From Seriola aureovittata (Eukaryota; Chordata; Actinopteri; Carangiformes; Carangidae): DNA of 64,000 nt. The DNA lies in contig NC_079364.1 in NCBI RefSeq assembly GCF_021018895.1, positions 12,754,385 through 12,818,384 on the forward strand, in the 5' to 3' direction. The notes beneath the pieces are model-generated. The model was not told the DNA's origin and made no database searches. It was given only the letters and a program-made list of their open reading frames with translations. Made by a program: the position numbers and the translations under genes. Positions 1 to 11,750 of this stretch are shown piece after piece. Within the stretch, counting starts at the first letter, position 1, and each line of letters begins with the position of its first letter.

Positions 1-606
1 AGCCATGTGAGACAGTGGACATTACATTTTCATATATACAGTAAGGTTGCAAAATGTGTCTAATTTCTCTACTCTCATTCTGACGTCGATGACATTGTTC
101 ATGAAAACTGCTGAGATGTTGTGACATGGTAAAAGTCCAGACAAAACATTTTTGTATAAGGAGGGGAAAAACTAAACTACAGTAAATGTGTTGGCTATTT
201 CACCCTCAAAATCACAAAATACATCAGATTTTAGACTTTACCTATCTTGGTGATACTTTGGGAGATACTACAATCTGACAAAATACCATCAAGATAGTTA
301 AAGTGACAAAGTTATGTCCTTATGTAGTTCTATAAAAGTTATTACTGGTGATATGCCTCTTTTTGTGAAAGAAAGCCGTAAAGAATAGCCTATTCATAGC
401 TATAGAGGATTAGGATTGGCACAAAATTATGAAGTCTATGATACAGCAGACATGAGCCAAGGCTTTGTTAAGGATTCACTGCACCTTTTCCATCAAAGTC
501 CCTTGATTTAGTCCTTGCTCCTTTTCTTCCTCTCTCCATCTCTCTCATTGCCTTCCTCCCTCTATCTGGGCCTGCTGTGAGGGTGTGCTAGTGCTGGGTG
601 GCAGTT
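1..606. other. Unique non-coding sequence, nothing recognised
   Basis: AT-leaning single-copy-looking DNA. I see no open frame of note, no recognised repeat and no RNA gene. A pyrimidine-rich run lies near 510-560. Confidence 0.5.
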
Positions 607-806
607 CCTTACTGTAGAGTGTATGAGTGTGCGTGCGCGCGTGCATGTGTGTGTGTGTGTATTCTGTGTGCGGCTGATAAGACCCAGGGAGAAGAGCCAG
701 CGTGCCGACATATTCTTGCCACCGTGGTTATCGCCCGTCGCAGCTGTGCCTGAGCTCTGCGACATCTGCTCCCTCACAGGAAGCCTATGCTGCAGCTCAC
801 AACACC

Positions 807-807
807 T

Positions 808-840
<33 letters not shown>

Positions 841-913
841 GCGAACACACACATAACTATTGCTTCTCCATACAGTCTGAACATATTGGTGGACTATATC
901 CACCCCCCACCCC

Positions 914-949
<36 letters not shown>
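807..949. repeat. Paired (CA)n microsatellites
   Basis: Two CA dinucleotide tracts at about 807-832 and 920-949 are separated by roughly 90 bp of unique sequence. The open frames here on both strands are only Thr-His or Cys-Val translations of the repeat and are not genes. Confidence 0.9.
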
Positions 950-955
<6 letters not shown>

Positions 956-1038
956 CAGCCACATCAGGTGAACTACTTGAGACAAAGAGCAGTGTTTACA
1001 TTTCACACTGACTCATTTTGATTTCTTCAGTGTATGCA

Positions 1039-1040
<2 letters not shown>

Positions 1041-1077
<37 letters not shown>

Positions 1078-1089
1078 ACGTGTGTGTGT

Positions 1090-1122
<33 letters not shown>
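1041..1122. repeat. (TG)n microsatellite, interrupted
   Basis: Long TG tract, pure to about 1076, broken by CACG and one TA substitution, then TG again to about 1122. Together with the CA tracts at 807-949 it can form an extended inverted complementarity. Confidence 0.92.
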
Positions 1123-1124
<2 letters not shown>

Positions 1125-1126
<2 letters not shown>

Positions 1127-1320
1127 ACGAATGGGTTGGAGCACCGACACCAGAGTTCTACTGGGTTTTTATCACAGAATTACAGGGGGGATGCTTATGA
1201 CTAAGCCTAATTATAGAGGCCTTATCACTGCGACGTTCACAAAGCTCATTACTGCCAAGAGACGGCAGTCGCTGCAGGTAATTCACTACGTTGGGTATTA
1301 GTCCTCGCTCTGGCTTACAG
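1125..1320. promoter_or_regulatory. Enhancer-like non-coding block (weak)
   Basis: Unique sequence of mixed composition between a microsatellite and AT-rich DNA. It holds CpG-containing words and homeodomain-like words such as CCTAATTATAG near 1206. There is no coding potential. The look is typical of vertebrate conserved non-coding elements, but conservation was not tested. Confidence 0.22.
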
Positions 1321-2039
1321 TTTCTACATATTTAGAGTCTATAAAATTAGGCCTTTAATGTCTGATTCTTAATGCATCTCTCTCTCCTCAAACACTTTGC
1401 TGATTTAAGTGAAGGTTTTCATTTTTAGCTAAAGGCAATACTTCAGTGTTTCCAGTGCTTTAAGAATCAATTACATTTTTTCTTCTCTTCCCTTTTTTTT
1501 CCTGGATGTCTTTCAAGTATCCCTCATCTGTCTGCAAAATGCTCCTTTTAAAGTTTTCCCTCTGTCATTCACTGCGATGCACCCTCATGACCTCCATGTG
1601 TATTATGAAGCTGCTGAGGCTGAACAGTGAAATTGCAGAACTTATAGTTCTGTTCCCCGCAGCTGTTTGGGGAAGCCCAGAGGAAGAACCCCCTTCCCCT
1701 CCCCTCCCCTCCTCTCCCCACCCACCCAATGCTCTAAAAACCTCTTTCCCTTTCCCTTACAGTGCCACAGGATAAATGTGCTCCACTGGGCTTGTTAACA
1801 ACAATGACAAGTTTATTTGTGCTTGACAGCTTATATGAGAACCATAACACATGATAATAAGGGGATGCTGTTGAGAAAAATTGTACTTGGTGGCCAATTT
1901 AATCCTGACATAATGATTCAGTTTGGTCTCTAAAGTGAGCCTGTTTAATACACAAGGCAAAAATATTCAATCAGTGCCCCTGGGAAACAAGCCTATAGAT
2001 AACCGTTGCATGTAATAATTCTGGAGAGGAAACATTATT

Positions 2040-2280
2040 TAGATGGTAATGTTTGATGTCATTCTAACCTTGAAACCCCTCGCTTCCGTCATCAAATAAC
2101 AGGTCTGCTAGTAAGATGAAGAAACCTCACATTGCCCCCATAGCATGCGGCGCTAAGTCAACACAAACTGATTATCCGTCAATCACTCCAACTTAATGAG
2201 CAGACCTGACAGCTGCGGGACCCTCCATCACTCATCACGGTAACGCTCTGCAGAAAGATTTCATAAAACAGGTCCTTTAG
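2040..2280. promoter_or_regulatory. Enhancer-like block next to the candidate exon (weak)
   Basis: Unique, balanced-composition DNA with homeobox-like words (CAAACTGATTATCC, ACTTAATGAGC), directly downstream in the minus direction of the candidate exon at 2297-2501. If that exon is real, this is the start of its first intron. Conservation is untested. Confidence 0.25.
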
Positions 2281-2296
2281 GATGACAAGCTCCTAC

Positions 2297-2501
2297 CTTC
2301 GCTACATCTGTAGTGGCTGCTGGTTGCCAGGTTGCGATCAATGCTCCCAGGCTGGGGTCTGTGGGCAGCGTGTTTATCCTTCAGCTCTCGGTGGTTGATC
2401 AGTGTGACCGTGGGCACACGTGGAGCAAACGCTGAAGCAAAAGAAGTCCCACCTCTCAGGTCGGCCTTCTTCAGACGCTCCAAATGGACCTCAGCAGACA
2501 T
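2297..2501 (-). CDS. Candidate first coding exon, unidentified protein
   Basis: Seen: on the minus strand an ATG at 2501 with A at -3 (AAC ATG T) opens a 205-nt reading frame. It encodes 68 residues plus one base and ends at a plausible splice donor (GAAG then GTAGGA, intron starting at 2296). An in-frame TGA lies 18 nt upstream, so this is the first Met of the frame. Third codon positions are rich in G/C (many CTG, AAG, GTG, CCC, ATC, AAC codons), unlike the surrounding AT-rich DNA. The peptide begins MSAEVHLERLKKADLRGG and contains PRVPTVTLINHRELKDKH. It is basic, with no signal peptide, membrane segment or domain I recognise. A TTTAAA at 2575-2580 could be a TATA-like element about 75 bp upstream of the ATG. 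Inference: the gene runs leftwards out of the window, as I see no second exon in 1-2280. It could still be a chance open frame. Confidence 0.42.
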
Positions 2502-2580
2502 GTTCGTACCTTCGAGTCACCACTGCTGAGATCTCAACTCTCCACTTTCTTCTTGAGGTGAGGGGGGCTTGGAGTTTAAA

Positions 2581-4271
2581 TGACACACAGTGTTACCGTG
2601 AAGCACTGTGGTGAGCACTGACAGCCTGTAGGTCCAAGTGTGGTAGCAGAAACAGTTGGCAGGCAGTTAACTCCAAAAATCGCTACTCGCTCCAAATATC
2701 TAGGAAGTTTTCCTGCTAAATGTTCTCTGTCATAAAGTGTGCTTGAGGCCTTCCATGTTTATCCTCATACTTCTCACCCACTTTGCCTTTGAGACCCCAG
2801 TAGATCATTATACGTCCCGCTGAACTGCCACGCAAGGACAGGGACTGAGCTGCAGTTAAAGCTCCAAACAGCGACAAGTCAGAAACAGCCAAAGTTTGCT
2901 TCCACTTTTTCCTTTCATGTCCTCATCGAAAACTTTGATCCTTGTTGTATTATTCCTGGATTCTTCTGGTATTTTGTCTTTGTTTCACATCTGCATGTAG
3001 CTTTGCGTTGCGGAAATGCATGATAGTTTTAGATTAATACCCAGTCACAAGTCTTCAGTCACAAGTCTGGTTTGCAGTGAACTTGGCACGTTGCTTGTAC
3101 ATCTCTGTTTCTCTCTTCTTTTCGTTCCTCTCTCGATCTCTCTTAACTCCTTTCCAGCGTGTGTATGAGGCAACCCAGGGCGTGTGTGTGTGTGTGTGTG
3201 TGTGTGAGTGAGTGTGTGTCAGCAGCAGGTCAGCTTGCCTTGTGGCTCTGGCTGAGGGGCTGTGCTCTCATCTGAACCCTCCTCCTGCCCTGCCTGCCAC
3301 TGCAGCCCAAAAGAGAAGTGTGTGTTTGTATGTTGCCGTTTGTGTGTGTTTCAGCATGTTGCATGGCTGCAGCCCCTGGGGAGGCAAGGCAGCAGCTTTG
3401 GCTGTGGTGATAGCAGCAGGCAGCAGGACCTGGGCCTCCTCTGTCAGGAACCAGCTGTGTCTGCGGCCAGCAGCCACTCCTTCCCTGCTTGCAGCCTTCA
3501 CCCTGAGACCCCCCACGCCCCCCCCCTTCCCTCCTTCCCAAGATCCTTTGCTTCTGTACACCTTGAACACTCTCTTTAGTTCCATATCCTAAAAGTCATC
3601 CCTTTCATGCATCTATCTGATCATTCTTAGAGTTTGTGTAGACAAGTTCTCTTTTCTATTATCAAACTGATTACTCTAACCTGATGCTTTTTCTGCCATG
3701 TTGTCCTGTATTCTTTAATCAGCTAGCATGCATCTCTCTGTTTTATTTTCTCTTTTCTTCCTTTGGCATTTTTTTGTGTACACGATGACCCCAGCCATGG
3801 GCATTGTTGTGGTTAAATGATGATGAGTAGAATAATGAATGATGATAATAAATGATAGGTTAATTCTATGCAAAAAGTTGATGACAGTAATTCCATCATG
3901 GCTGGAGGATGGTTGGGGATCTTCTTTGCATTGTTTCCATTGGTACCTATGGTCACCTGACAAATCTAAGTGCAGTATTCACTGCCCTTTTGGCTATGGT
4001 TCGATCCTCCATCTACAGAGAAAGATACATATATCTCAGCCATTTTGGTGTTGGACAGATAGCTTTTTGAGAAAGCAACTAGAAACAGCAAGCTGGTGCT
4101 TAGCATGGTGTGAACAATGAGAGCCATGAGAGTCAACCTTTCAGACTGAATGCAAGAAGGAAATTCAACAAGCTAAAAGAGTTCTCCCTGGGCTGTGCAG
4201 TGAAAACACTGTAAAAACATAGTCACATTAAAACAAATCTCGTTTCTGCAATTAATTTTGTTAAATGAATT
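2581..4271. other. Non-coding stretch, no gene seen
   Basis: Mostly unique DNA. A (GT)n tract lies at 3182-3206. The part around 3210-3590 is locally GC-rich and open in several overlapping frames, but none has a consistent codon pattern, a domain or splice boundaries, so I do not call a gene there. Confidence 0.45.
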
Positions 4272-4330
4272 AATTTTTTCTTTATTTAGTCAGGTAGTCT
4301 CATTGAGATTAAATCGAATTGAAAAAAAAT
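4272..4330. repeat. Short fragment of a dispersed teleost repeat
   Basis: The words TTTATTTAGTCAGG and TCTCATTGAGATTAAA in this order resemble a very common teleost interspersed repeat whose consensus I recall as TTTATTTAACCAGG, then TCTCATTGAGAT. Only about 60 bp is recognisable. The class is not known to me. Confidence 0.35.
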
Positions 4331-5015
4331 GTAAAAAAAAAAATGTTTACATTCAAACATAATTTCCAGTGACCTTTTCACCAGAAACTTAAAGCAGTAT
4401 TTTGTTTTGTTCCACAGAATTGTGCGGTGGGTTAATGTGGGCAGATCCTCTCACCACCTCCATGTTTACGTTTAATTCCTCTACCACATAAACAGTGGAT
4501 TTTCCCTTGAAAGTACTTTTGATGAGGTAGATAAGAATTAGGGGCCGGTTTCTTTGAAACATGCACACATCCATCAGTCACTTAATTATTATTTTAAAAA
4601 CCTGTGTGTTGTTACCTGTTTACATTTTTTTTAAGATACAAAATGTACAGCAACCTTATCTATGAGGTATCTTTTCATAGATGCTACAAAGAAAAAGACA
4701 CTTAGATTTTCCTTCAACCCCTCACCACACATCATCATGTGGGTTAAAGCAAGCAATCACCTATAAATAGAGCATGCAGGGCCACGCCTGTTCACGGTGA
4801 AAAGAAAAAAAAAAACATATGCTGAAACATTGCTGTCACACATTTGGAATCAAAGATGCTAAAATAAACTTTAGAAAGTTGCGACAGCTGAAAGTGGCTC
4901 TGATGTGAGCAACATTGTCACCATCACCTCCTTGACTTCTGACCCCCCCAGGACTCATTAACCCCTAAACCAGACCGAATGGCCTGTGTATATGTGATAG
5001 CAATACTCCTCACTG

Positions 5016-5018
<3 letters not shown>

Positions 5019-5072
<54 letters not shown>
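5019..5072. repeat. (CA)27 microsatellite
   Basis: Uninterrupted CA repeat of about 54 bp. Confidence 0.95.
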
Positions 5073-5073
<1 letters not shown>

Positions 5074-5248
5074 CCACACCACATATTTTTGTTGGCGCAA
5101 GAAGTGTGCTGATGAGAGAAGTGAGAGGGGATGTGAGTACACAGATGTGCCAAGTGCCTGGCTGAAACCAACACACAGATGGTCATCAGCAGAGAGGAAG
5201 TGAGAGAAACTCATGTTGCTTTCTCTGTCTCTGGGTGTGGGGGACGGG

Positions 5249-5318
5249 GAGAGAGAGAGCAGGAGAGAGCGAGAGAGAGAGAGAGCGGGAGAGAGAGAGC
5301 GGGAGAGAGAGAGAGAGA
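5249..5318. repeat. (GA)n purine tract with GAGCGG interruptions
   Basis: About 70 bp of nearly pure purine on the plus strand. GAGAGA runs are punctuated by AGC/GCGG, with a 12-14-bp internal periodicity. Confidence 0.85.
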
Positions 5319-6202
5319 TTTCTCTATAAACCCGCTGTTTATACAGTACATGAAATCTAGTTGGTTAGGTGTTTTTTTTTTTTTTTGCAGCTAAACAATT
5401 GGGATTTCCCACATTTACAAGTGTTCATGCATAAAACATTCAAATGTTATCACAGTACAGATTACATTTCATTTAGGATTTGCATTCCCAGATTTAGGCA
5501 TGTACTTTGTCTGAGTTAAGTGGAAGAGCCTCATAACTACAGTAACCAGTAAAATGAAAATGAAAACCTTAGCAGGAAATGAACTCCTGTGAGAACTTAT
5601 CAGGAGGAGAGGGGATGTTCATCACAGGCACAATGACTCTTGCATAAAAGACAGAAAGTTGTAACCTCATTTGATTGGATGATGCAAGCCAATGAGGACT
5701 TGTCTCTATACAGTTTTAAACTGATTAGATAATTATGGGAAGAGGAAAAAAAATGTCGACAGAAAAGGCAAAGAGGTGTAGCCAAATTCATTAAAGCGAG
5801 CAGAGAATGGAGTAAAAGCAACAGATTTGTAAATGAAGAGACGGAAATGCATTCTAAGCTACAGTATATAGAAAATAAAAATTAAAAATTAAAAGTTCTC
5901 TCTCTTTTATTTAACATGTCACCAAGCAGAGGATCTCATAAGAGTTCAATAACTCTCCTTAAATTTACAAGGGAATATAGTTTATGGCGATACAGCATCA
6001 CCCTTATGCCCATATGGGAGGTTATATGTACATAATCATAAAGCAGTAACATGCTGAAAACAGATGATCAGCCATTATCATGTAGAATCATTATCTTATC
6101 ACATTTACATCACATTCAAACCCTAAATGGCAAAAAGGCAAGATGATTTGGTGCAGGTATTTTTGCCTACATACCACAGCCTGCTCTCTTGATACACATG
6201 CG

Positions 6203-6203
<1 letters not shown>

Positions 6204-6232
<29 letters not shown>
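6204..6232. repeat. (CA)n microsatellite
   Basis: Pure CA repeat of about 29 bp. Confidence 0.9.
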
Positions 6233-6234
<2 letters not shown>

Positions 6235-7686
6235 TTTCTCTGTGTTACCTGTTATAGAAGCCTTTGCTCCTTTTGCCCCCCTCCCCTCAGATGTTGGCAG
6301 GTATAAAATGAGTTTTTGGGGAGAGAGAGATAATGATTCCTCCATAATCACCAGAGGCCAGCTCTGGTTCTGGCAGGTGCTATCACAGTAGCGACCCAGT
6401 GGTGCCTTCTCCCCTGAGATAAGGTCAGGGGGATGACGGGGAGGGAGGATGGGTGGGGGGAGGAGCAGGGGAGGAGAGGAGAGCAGGGCACAGGGGGGCA
6501 AAATGTGCGTTACAGGCGAGCGGCTAGCCTTGCCTTATCTCCCCCCAGCGGCTGCCGCTACTGGCTCCCAGATGCAGCGGGCCAGAGCAGCCGTGTCAGA
6601 GAGATCCCTCTATCAGCGACACACAGGCACCCCTCGCCAAATGCAAACCCAGCAGGAGGACACACCAGGACTTCATTACATCTTTAAAACTCCAATCAGC
6701 ATGCAGGAGAGAAGCAAAATAATCTGCAACTTTGTTGGTATATCAGAGATCCAGAGGAAATGCATAAAATCTGTCTCTCTTGTTTACTAACCAGGTTATT
6801 AATTGTCTTATTGTCCCACCAGTACAACTGCCTTACAGTGAAGGAGCAAGTTTCTCTCCTTTATGACTTGTAAACACATAAAGAATTCTTTCACCACGCT
6901 GGTCAGGGTCTAGAGCAGAAGCAACTTTCCACCTTGTGCAGCAAAAGTAAAGTATGTGAAAGTCAGTGGTTGGGACGGCTGGCGTCTGGTGGTGAGAAGC
7001 AGCCATATGGTGAAGCGTCTTGCCTGCCTGTGAGACACCTGGCCACCACTAACTGGCTGAACTTTTCAACTCAGCCACAGCCGTCCTTAAAGCCAACGCA
7101 TACTCCAGAGTTGTACAACATCTAATTCTTTTGCTTCTAAAGGAGTTGAAGGGATTGCTTGCATATTTTCTTTGACTGTACACATTTGCAGGCTGTAGAA
7201 ACTTATGTAGAAATTATGGAACGGCCTGAGTAACCTTGAAACTAACAGGGCCTCCTATTACTGTGATGACTCACTTTTTTATAACAGCAGAAACAAATGT
7301 TTTAATAAACCAGATCCAGTTGATAAAGTCACCTCTTGATAATTTGAATGAAACATATGGAATTCTTTTGTTGTTCGCTTGAATAGGACTATATGAAGAA
7401 ATGATGCTGTTTCTGTTTTTGTTTGGGTGGTGCAAAACAGAACTGACAGTTTCACTGATAAATCAGACATTGAAGTTTAAAAGCGTTTGATACTAAAGCT
7501 TTTCTTAACTAGCGTCCTTGTAAGCGTCAACAATTCATGCAAGACTTCACCAAAGAATATTGATGTGACAATAGGTTGTATTTGTTTCCATTTGCCCACA
7601 GTAACACAGGGATGAATGAGAACACTCAAGGGTAGTGTCTCTTCAGAAAGCAATTACTGCAACGAATTTGGACCCACATAAAGAAG

Positions 7687-7711
7687 AAAACAAAACAAAA
7701 CAAAACAAAAC
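7687..7711. repeat. (AAAAC)5 microsatellite
   Basis: Five tandem AAAAC pentamers. Confidence 0.85.
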
Positions 7712-8822
7712 ACAATATGCACTGGAAAACTCCCCCTATCAGTGGAAACACCACTACCAGACAAATAAGTCAGTGGAGACTTGTTCACCTTCTCTCTCTG
7801 TGGTGTTTTTAGACTGTGCACCTGTTTGGCACAGACAGCTTCAGAAAAACCTCCAGATCTTAACAGAACTCTATAAGTTAAACCGTCCCCATCTGTCACA
7901 GTCGAGCTCCACACAGATGCACATTGAGCACCTCCTCTTTCTTACCCTTCGTACAGCAGACTTGGCACTCATTCAAGAACTGTCAAAGCACACCTGCTAA
8001 ATTAAGCCCGCTCTCATACTTGCATACACACAGAGTTCAGGAATACACAGTGTATGCACACATGCACAAATGGACACACATAAACATCCGTGCACACACA
8101 CACACACACAGAGCACAATGATATTAAACTGATATGGATTGATAGGATTACTTGTGGTATGTTTTTGAAATGCTTCTTTTTTACTTTTTTTTGGAAAGTC
8201 AGAAAATGTCTGTCTACGAAGTGTATGCACTGATGCACTGGCAGATCATCTGACAAGACAGGACTTGTGTTTCTAACTGATACTGTCTATATGTTTTTGG
8301 ATGTTTTTCAGACTCTACTGGCTCCTTGACTGCAGAAAAGTATAAACATATTGTGTTTGGGTTGGATTTTTTTCCTTACCGCCCCTGTGGAAAAAGAAAT
8401 CTGACAGTCGATGACAAACTGATTACATCAGAAATGAAATGAAAAATGCAATATGTTACATTGAAGCTGATGTATTAACATGATAAAGTAATATAAGACA
8501 GGCTCATTATGCCTCTGTCAAATATCACCCAATAATCTTACTGCCCTAAACTCAAACATCTGATCTGTTGATGCCCAGCTCTCTTGACCCCCCCTAAACT
8601 CAGCCTCTCCCCTCTCTTGTGGCTCGTGGCATGCACAGCCGCTCAGCTGCTCTAAATAGGTGCCACTGTGAATTGGAGACAGATGGAAACGAAGGTTCCC
8701 TGCAGAGTGGTTCCCCTGCAGCTGTGCTGTGTACCCGGTGCCATGGAGTGATGACAGCTCAGCAAGGGGGCACCCAGAGACATAGAAGACAGCACCATCT
8801 CCGTCTCACTCCCTCCCTCCCT

Positions 8823-8827
<5 letters not shown>

Positions 8828-8861
<34 letters not shown>
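8828..8861. repeat. (CA)n microsatellite
   Basis: Pure CA repeat preceded by a CTCC-rich run (about 8806-8827). Confidence 0.92.
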
Positions 8862-8863
<2 letters not shown>

Positions 8864-9310
8864 ACAGCCTGTGCAAAGGTGCAAAGAGGAGGGGTGTTAG
8901 CTCCAATACTAGCCTCCAGGAATGTGAAAGTAGAGATTTAAGTGAGGAGACAAGCGATAGACTGCTACAACACAACACATTTCCACTGCTCTATGGCAAC
9001 CAAACAAACAGACATGCTAACATATGCCTAAAGATTCATACATTAAACATTAGCCCACTGCCCTCCAGCAAATAATAATTAAATGGGAAATGAAGTGAGG
9101 TGTACAGTGCTGTCAGAGTGTATATGACAGCAGCAGTATAGTCACTGTGACTACGTATCGCTAATATTAGTATTAGTAGTAGTAGTAGCAGGAGCATTGG
9201 TGATAGTTTCCATCAGCTATTTTCAGGGGTACAAGGTTGCTAAAACTCTCCCATCTCACTCAGCATTTAACAGCATCTTTGGAAAAAATGCTTATATTTA
9301 CAAAAAAAAC

Positions 9311-9475
9311 ATTTCTGCTGATAGTTAGATGAGACCATTGATACCACTCCCTTACCTTTCTGTTAAACTACAGACACCAGCGGGTTAGTTTAGGTTAATA
9401 TAAAGACTAGAGTCAGGGGGAAGCTGCCAGTGAGACGGTCCAATGGTAACAAACTCCACCTCATTACCACACTAT
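9311..9475 (+). repeat. Dispersed teleost repeat, family A, copy 1
   Basis: The order of words AGTTAGATGAGA, GATACCACTC, AAGACTAGAGTCAGGGGGAA and CCAATGGTAACAAACTCCACC matches a short interspersed repeat that I recall as abundant in percomorph fish. The same order occurs at 11128-11750 (plus) and, reversed, at 54168-54318. It is highly diverged and has no coding sequence. Its class (SINE or non-autonomous DNA element) is not certain. Confidence 0.7.
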
Positions 9476-9784
9476 ATTGTTTATTTGTATGACATAAAAA
9501 TTACATTTTTTCATTTAATTTAATTTAATTTTAATGATCGAAATCTTATTTTATCACCACTCATTATAAACTCATATTTAGAACCAGACTTTTCTTAGTT
9601 CAAGATACTGACACATCCGAGCAATTGAAACTCCAGTATGACACTCCACTGGTCTAATAAGCTTCATAGCTGAATAAGAGACTCAATTTCTTATTTAGGT
9701 GGAACTTCAGTAGAAAACTGAGACTAGCCAGCAACCAAAATAATTACAAACTGTGCAACCTGTGATACAGTGCCTTTAACCAAG

Positions 9785-9796
9785 GTGTGTGTGTGT

Positions 9797-9861
<65 letters not shown>

Positions 9862-9898
9862 GGAGAGAGAAAGAGAGAAAGAAAGCAAAAGAGAGAGC
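9785..9898. repeat. Compound (TG)n(GA)n microsatellite
   Basis: About 58 bp of TG with one CT interruption runs directly into about 55 bp of GA/GAAA purine repeat. Confidence 0.95.
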
Positions 9899-11127
9899 AA
9901 GGCCTTCAGAATTTACCTGCAGCTAATTAGCCTTGTCTAGCTGTCTGACATATTGTGTTCAGGGTCATGTATATTTCATGAGAGGAGGCTTCCTGTAAAG
10001 GTCATTGTGGAATTTTCAAATGAAGAGACACCTGCTTTATTCATCACATATAATTGTATGAATTATCAACTCTTTGCCCAAGTTTCAACTCTCTCTGGGG
10101 AAAATACAACAGTGGATGTTTTGGAGCCATCCACTCTATTGAACACAGTAATTCTTAGCAATTACTTCAGTATACTGAAGACGATTATTAGTGTAACATT
10201 GTTGGAATCATCAAAATGGCTTCTTATAATAATTACTGCTGCTGCGTTTTATTGAACTATTTTGTGTGCATGTGTGTGTGTGCGCGTGCGTGTGTGTATA
10301 TGTATGCGTTCACATGTGTGTCACTTTGTGCTGAGCGAAAGAAACAGAGAGAGAATGGGCTGAGACACAGAAAGTGTCAGGGTGCTCCTGCTCATTAGAG
10401 CTGTATTTTACACATAGAAGGGAGTCCAGGGAGTACTTCTGTTTGATCTGCTTTGCATAAACCAATCCAATCTAACCCAGCTTGTGAAGAAAAATCAATT
10501 AAATTCTCTGTAATTGGACTGACAGTGCACTCCAAAGTAGAACAGCAATCAATATTAAAGATGAAAAATGAAGCCAAAGGCCATCTCACATCATTGATTT
10601 GCACTGAGAGGGAGGGATCTAGATATTATTGCCACATAGGAATATGAGCTATTGAGCTTCATAATGTTGTTATTGTCTCAGCATTGAAAAGGATAGCCTG
10701 GAAGTGAGCAATGGCTGACAGCATCAATTAAGGTTCACTGATCTGTAAACAGACCTGGGTCAAATGATATTTGCAAATACTTTCTATGCTTTGTTTATTC
10801 TTCTTGGGAACCATGTGGTTTGCTTAATAGGATAAAACACTGATATATGTTCAGACACTCACATACAACCTCAGTGTTTTTTACTTACTTCTCTGAAACT
10901 CATCTGTGGTGTTGGGCAAGTAAAAATACCTGGAAAACGTCATCAATAACAAATGATTTAATAAAAATGAATACAAAAATCCACGATTACATTACTTTAT
11001 CAATTACTCACCAGCAAAAATGACTTATTATTTGCTGTTTTATTTTTTTTCTGAGTCCAGCAGACGTGCCTCCAACAACTATAGTGTCAGTAAAACCACA
11101 TGCCAAACTAAAAAAATGATGACATTT
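9899..11127. other. Unique sequence, no gene seen
   Basis: AT-rich non-coding DNA with a short TG-rich run near 10265-10320. A part at 10455-10740 looks enhancer-like and is listed separately. A CCTGGGTCAAAT word near 10757 recalls a fish repeat but is too short to call. Confidence 0.4.
10455..10740. promoter_or_regulatory. Enhancer-like non-coding block (weak)
   Basis: About 285 bp of unique, non-repetitive DNA dense in AATTA/ATTGATT-type homeodomain words and AATCAATA/AATCAATT words. It has no low-complexity runs and no coding potential. This is a candidate conserved non-coding element; conservation is untested. Confidence 0.28.
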
Positions 11128-11168
11128 TTGAAAATATTATTCGCTTTGTTGCCGAGAGTTAGATGAGA
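11128..11168 (+). repeat. Family A repeat, copy 2, 5' part
   Basis: The segment ends in GCCGAGAGTTAGATGAGA, which is the 5' part of the family A repeat. Its continuation (GATACCACTCTCATGTCTGT) resumes only at about 11597, so this copy has been split by an insertion. Confidence 0.68.
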
Positions 11169-11596
11169 ATTTGTAACATGCGCTGCAAATACTCACAACA
11201 CAACCAAGTACACAAACACGCTGCAAATACGCACAACACAATGCAAGAGTTTCCAGGTTATTTTTTAGGGCATTTTTCACCTTTATTCCGATGGTGATAG
11301 TGAGAGAGAGACGGGAAAGTCACAGAGAGAGAGAGAGCAGATGACATGCAGCAAGAGGCCATGGGTTGGACTCAAACACGGCCACTGCGGTTAGGACTCC
11401 TTCATGATACACACTCCACCCTGTTAGCCACCGGAGTTTCCCCTCATTACTTTTTTTGTGTCCTTTGGAAACACTTCTTTTGTGTTGTGAGTATTTGCGG
11501 AACATGTGTTGTCAAATTGTTTTCTGAATTTGTTTGTGTTTTGTTTATTTGCACGTTTTCTTAAGTTGCAGTGTGTTGAACTCTCAGGTCCACGGT
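11169..11596. mobile_element. Element inserted into the family A repeat
   Basis: This roughly 430-bp segment separates the two halves of an older repeat. It carries a perfect 19-nt inverted repeat: GCAAATACTCACAACACAA at 11185-11203 and its reverse complement at 11480-11498. A further degenerate copy of the same word lies near 11221-11243. There is no coding capacity, so it looks like a non-autonomous inverted-repeat element. The inner part (about 11265-11425) is itself repeat-like and is listed separately. Exact ends and target duplication could not be fixed. Confidence 0.6.
11265..11425 (+). repeat. SINE-like dispersed repeat fragment, family B
   Basis: The order CACCTTTATT, GAGAGAGACGGGAAAG, GATGACATGCAGCAA, a B-box-like GGGTTGGACTCAAAC and GGCCACTGCGG matches a common teleost repeat, recalled from memory, that describes itself with ATGACATGCAGCAAAGGGCC. 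A related degenerate copy lies at 61540-61680. Confidence 0.6.
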
Positions 11597-11750
11597 AGAT
11601 ACCACTCTCATGTCTGTAAGGTAAATATGAAGCTACGGCTAACAACTGTTTAGCTTAGCATCAAGACTAGAAACAGGGGGGAAACGGTTAGCCTCGCTCT
11701 GGCTAAAAGTAAGAAAGTCCACCACCAACACCTCTAAAATTCACTAATTC
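11597..11750 (+). repeat. Family A repeat, copy 2, 3' part
   Basis: It contains GATACCACTCTCATGTCTGT, GGTAAATATGAAGCTACGG, TTTAGCTTAGCATCAAGACT, AAACAGGGGGGAAACGG and CACCTCTAAAATTCACTAA in the order expected for family A. It is the continuation of 11128-11168. Confidence 0.75.

Larger units (their letters stand above)
4331..9310. other. Unique sequence with scattered microsatellites
   Basis: No gene seen. It contains the CA tract at 5019-5072, the GA tract at 5249-5318, a CA tract at 6204-6232, an (AAAAC)5 run at 7687-7711 and a CA tract at 8828-8861. A GC-richer part lies around 6420-6620 without coding signs. The 70-120-residue open frames here have no recognisable domain. Confidence 0.45.

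Noticed and set aside
562..1301. Several open frames on both strands over the CA/TG tracts
   Set aside because: Peptides are Thr-His or Cys-Val repeats; overlapping frames on both strands are equally open.
3210..3592. Four overlapping frames of 103-126 codons
   Set aside because: Open on both strands because of local GC-rich composition; no domain, no consistent codon bias, no splice sites.
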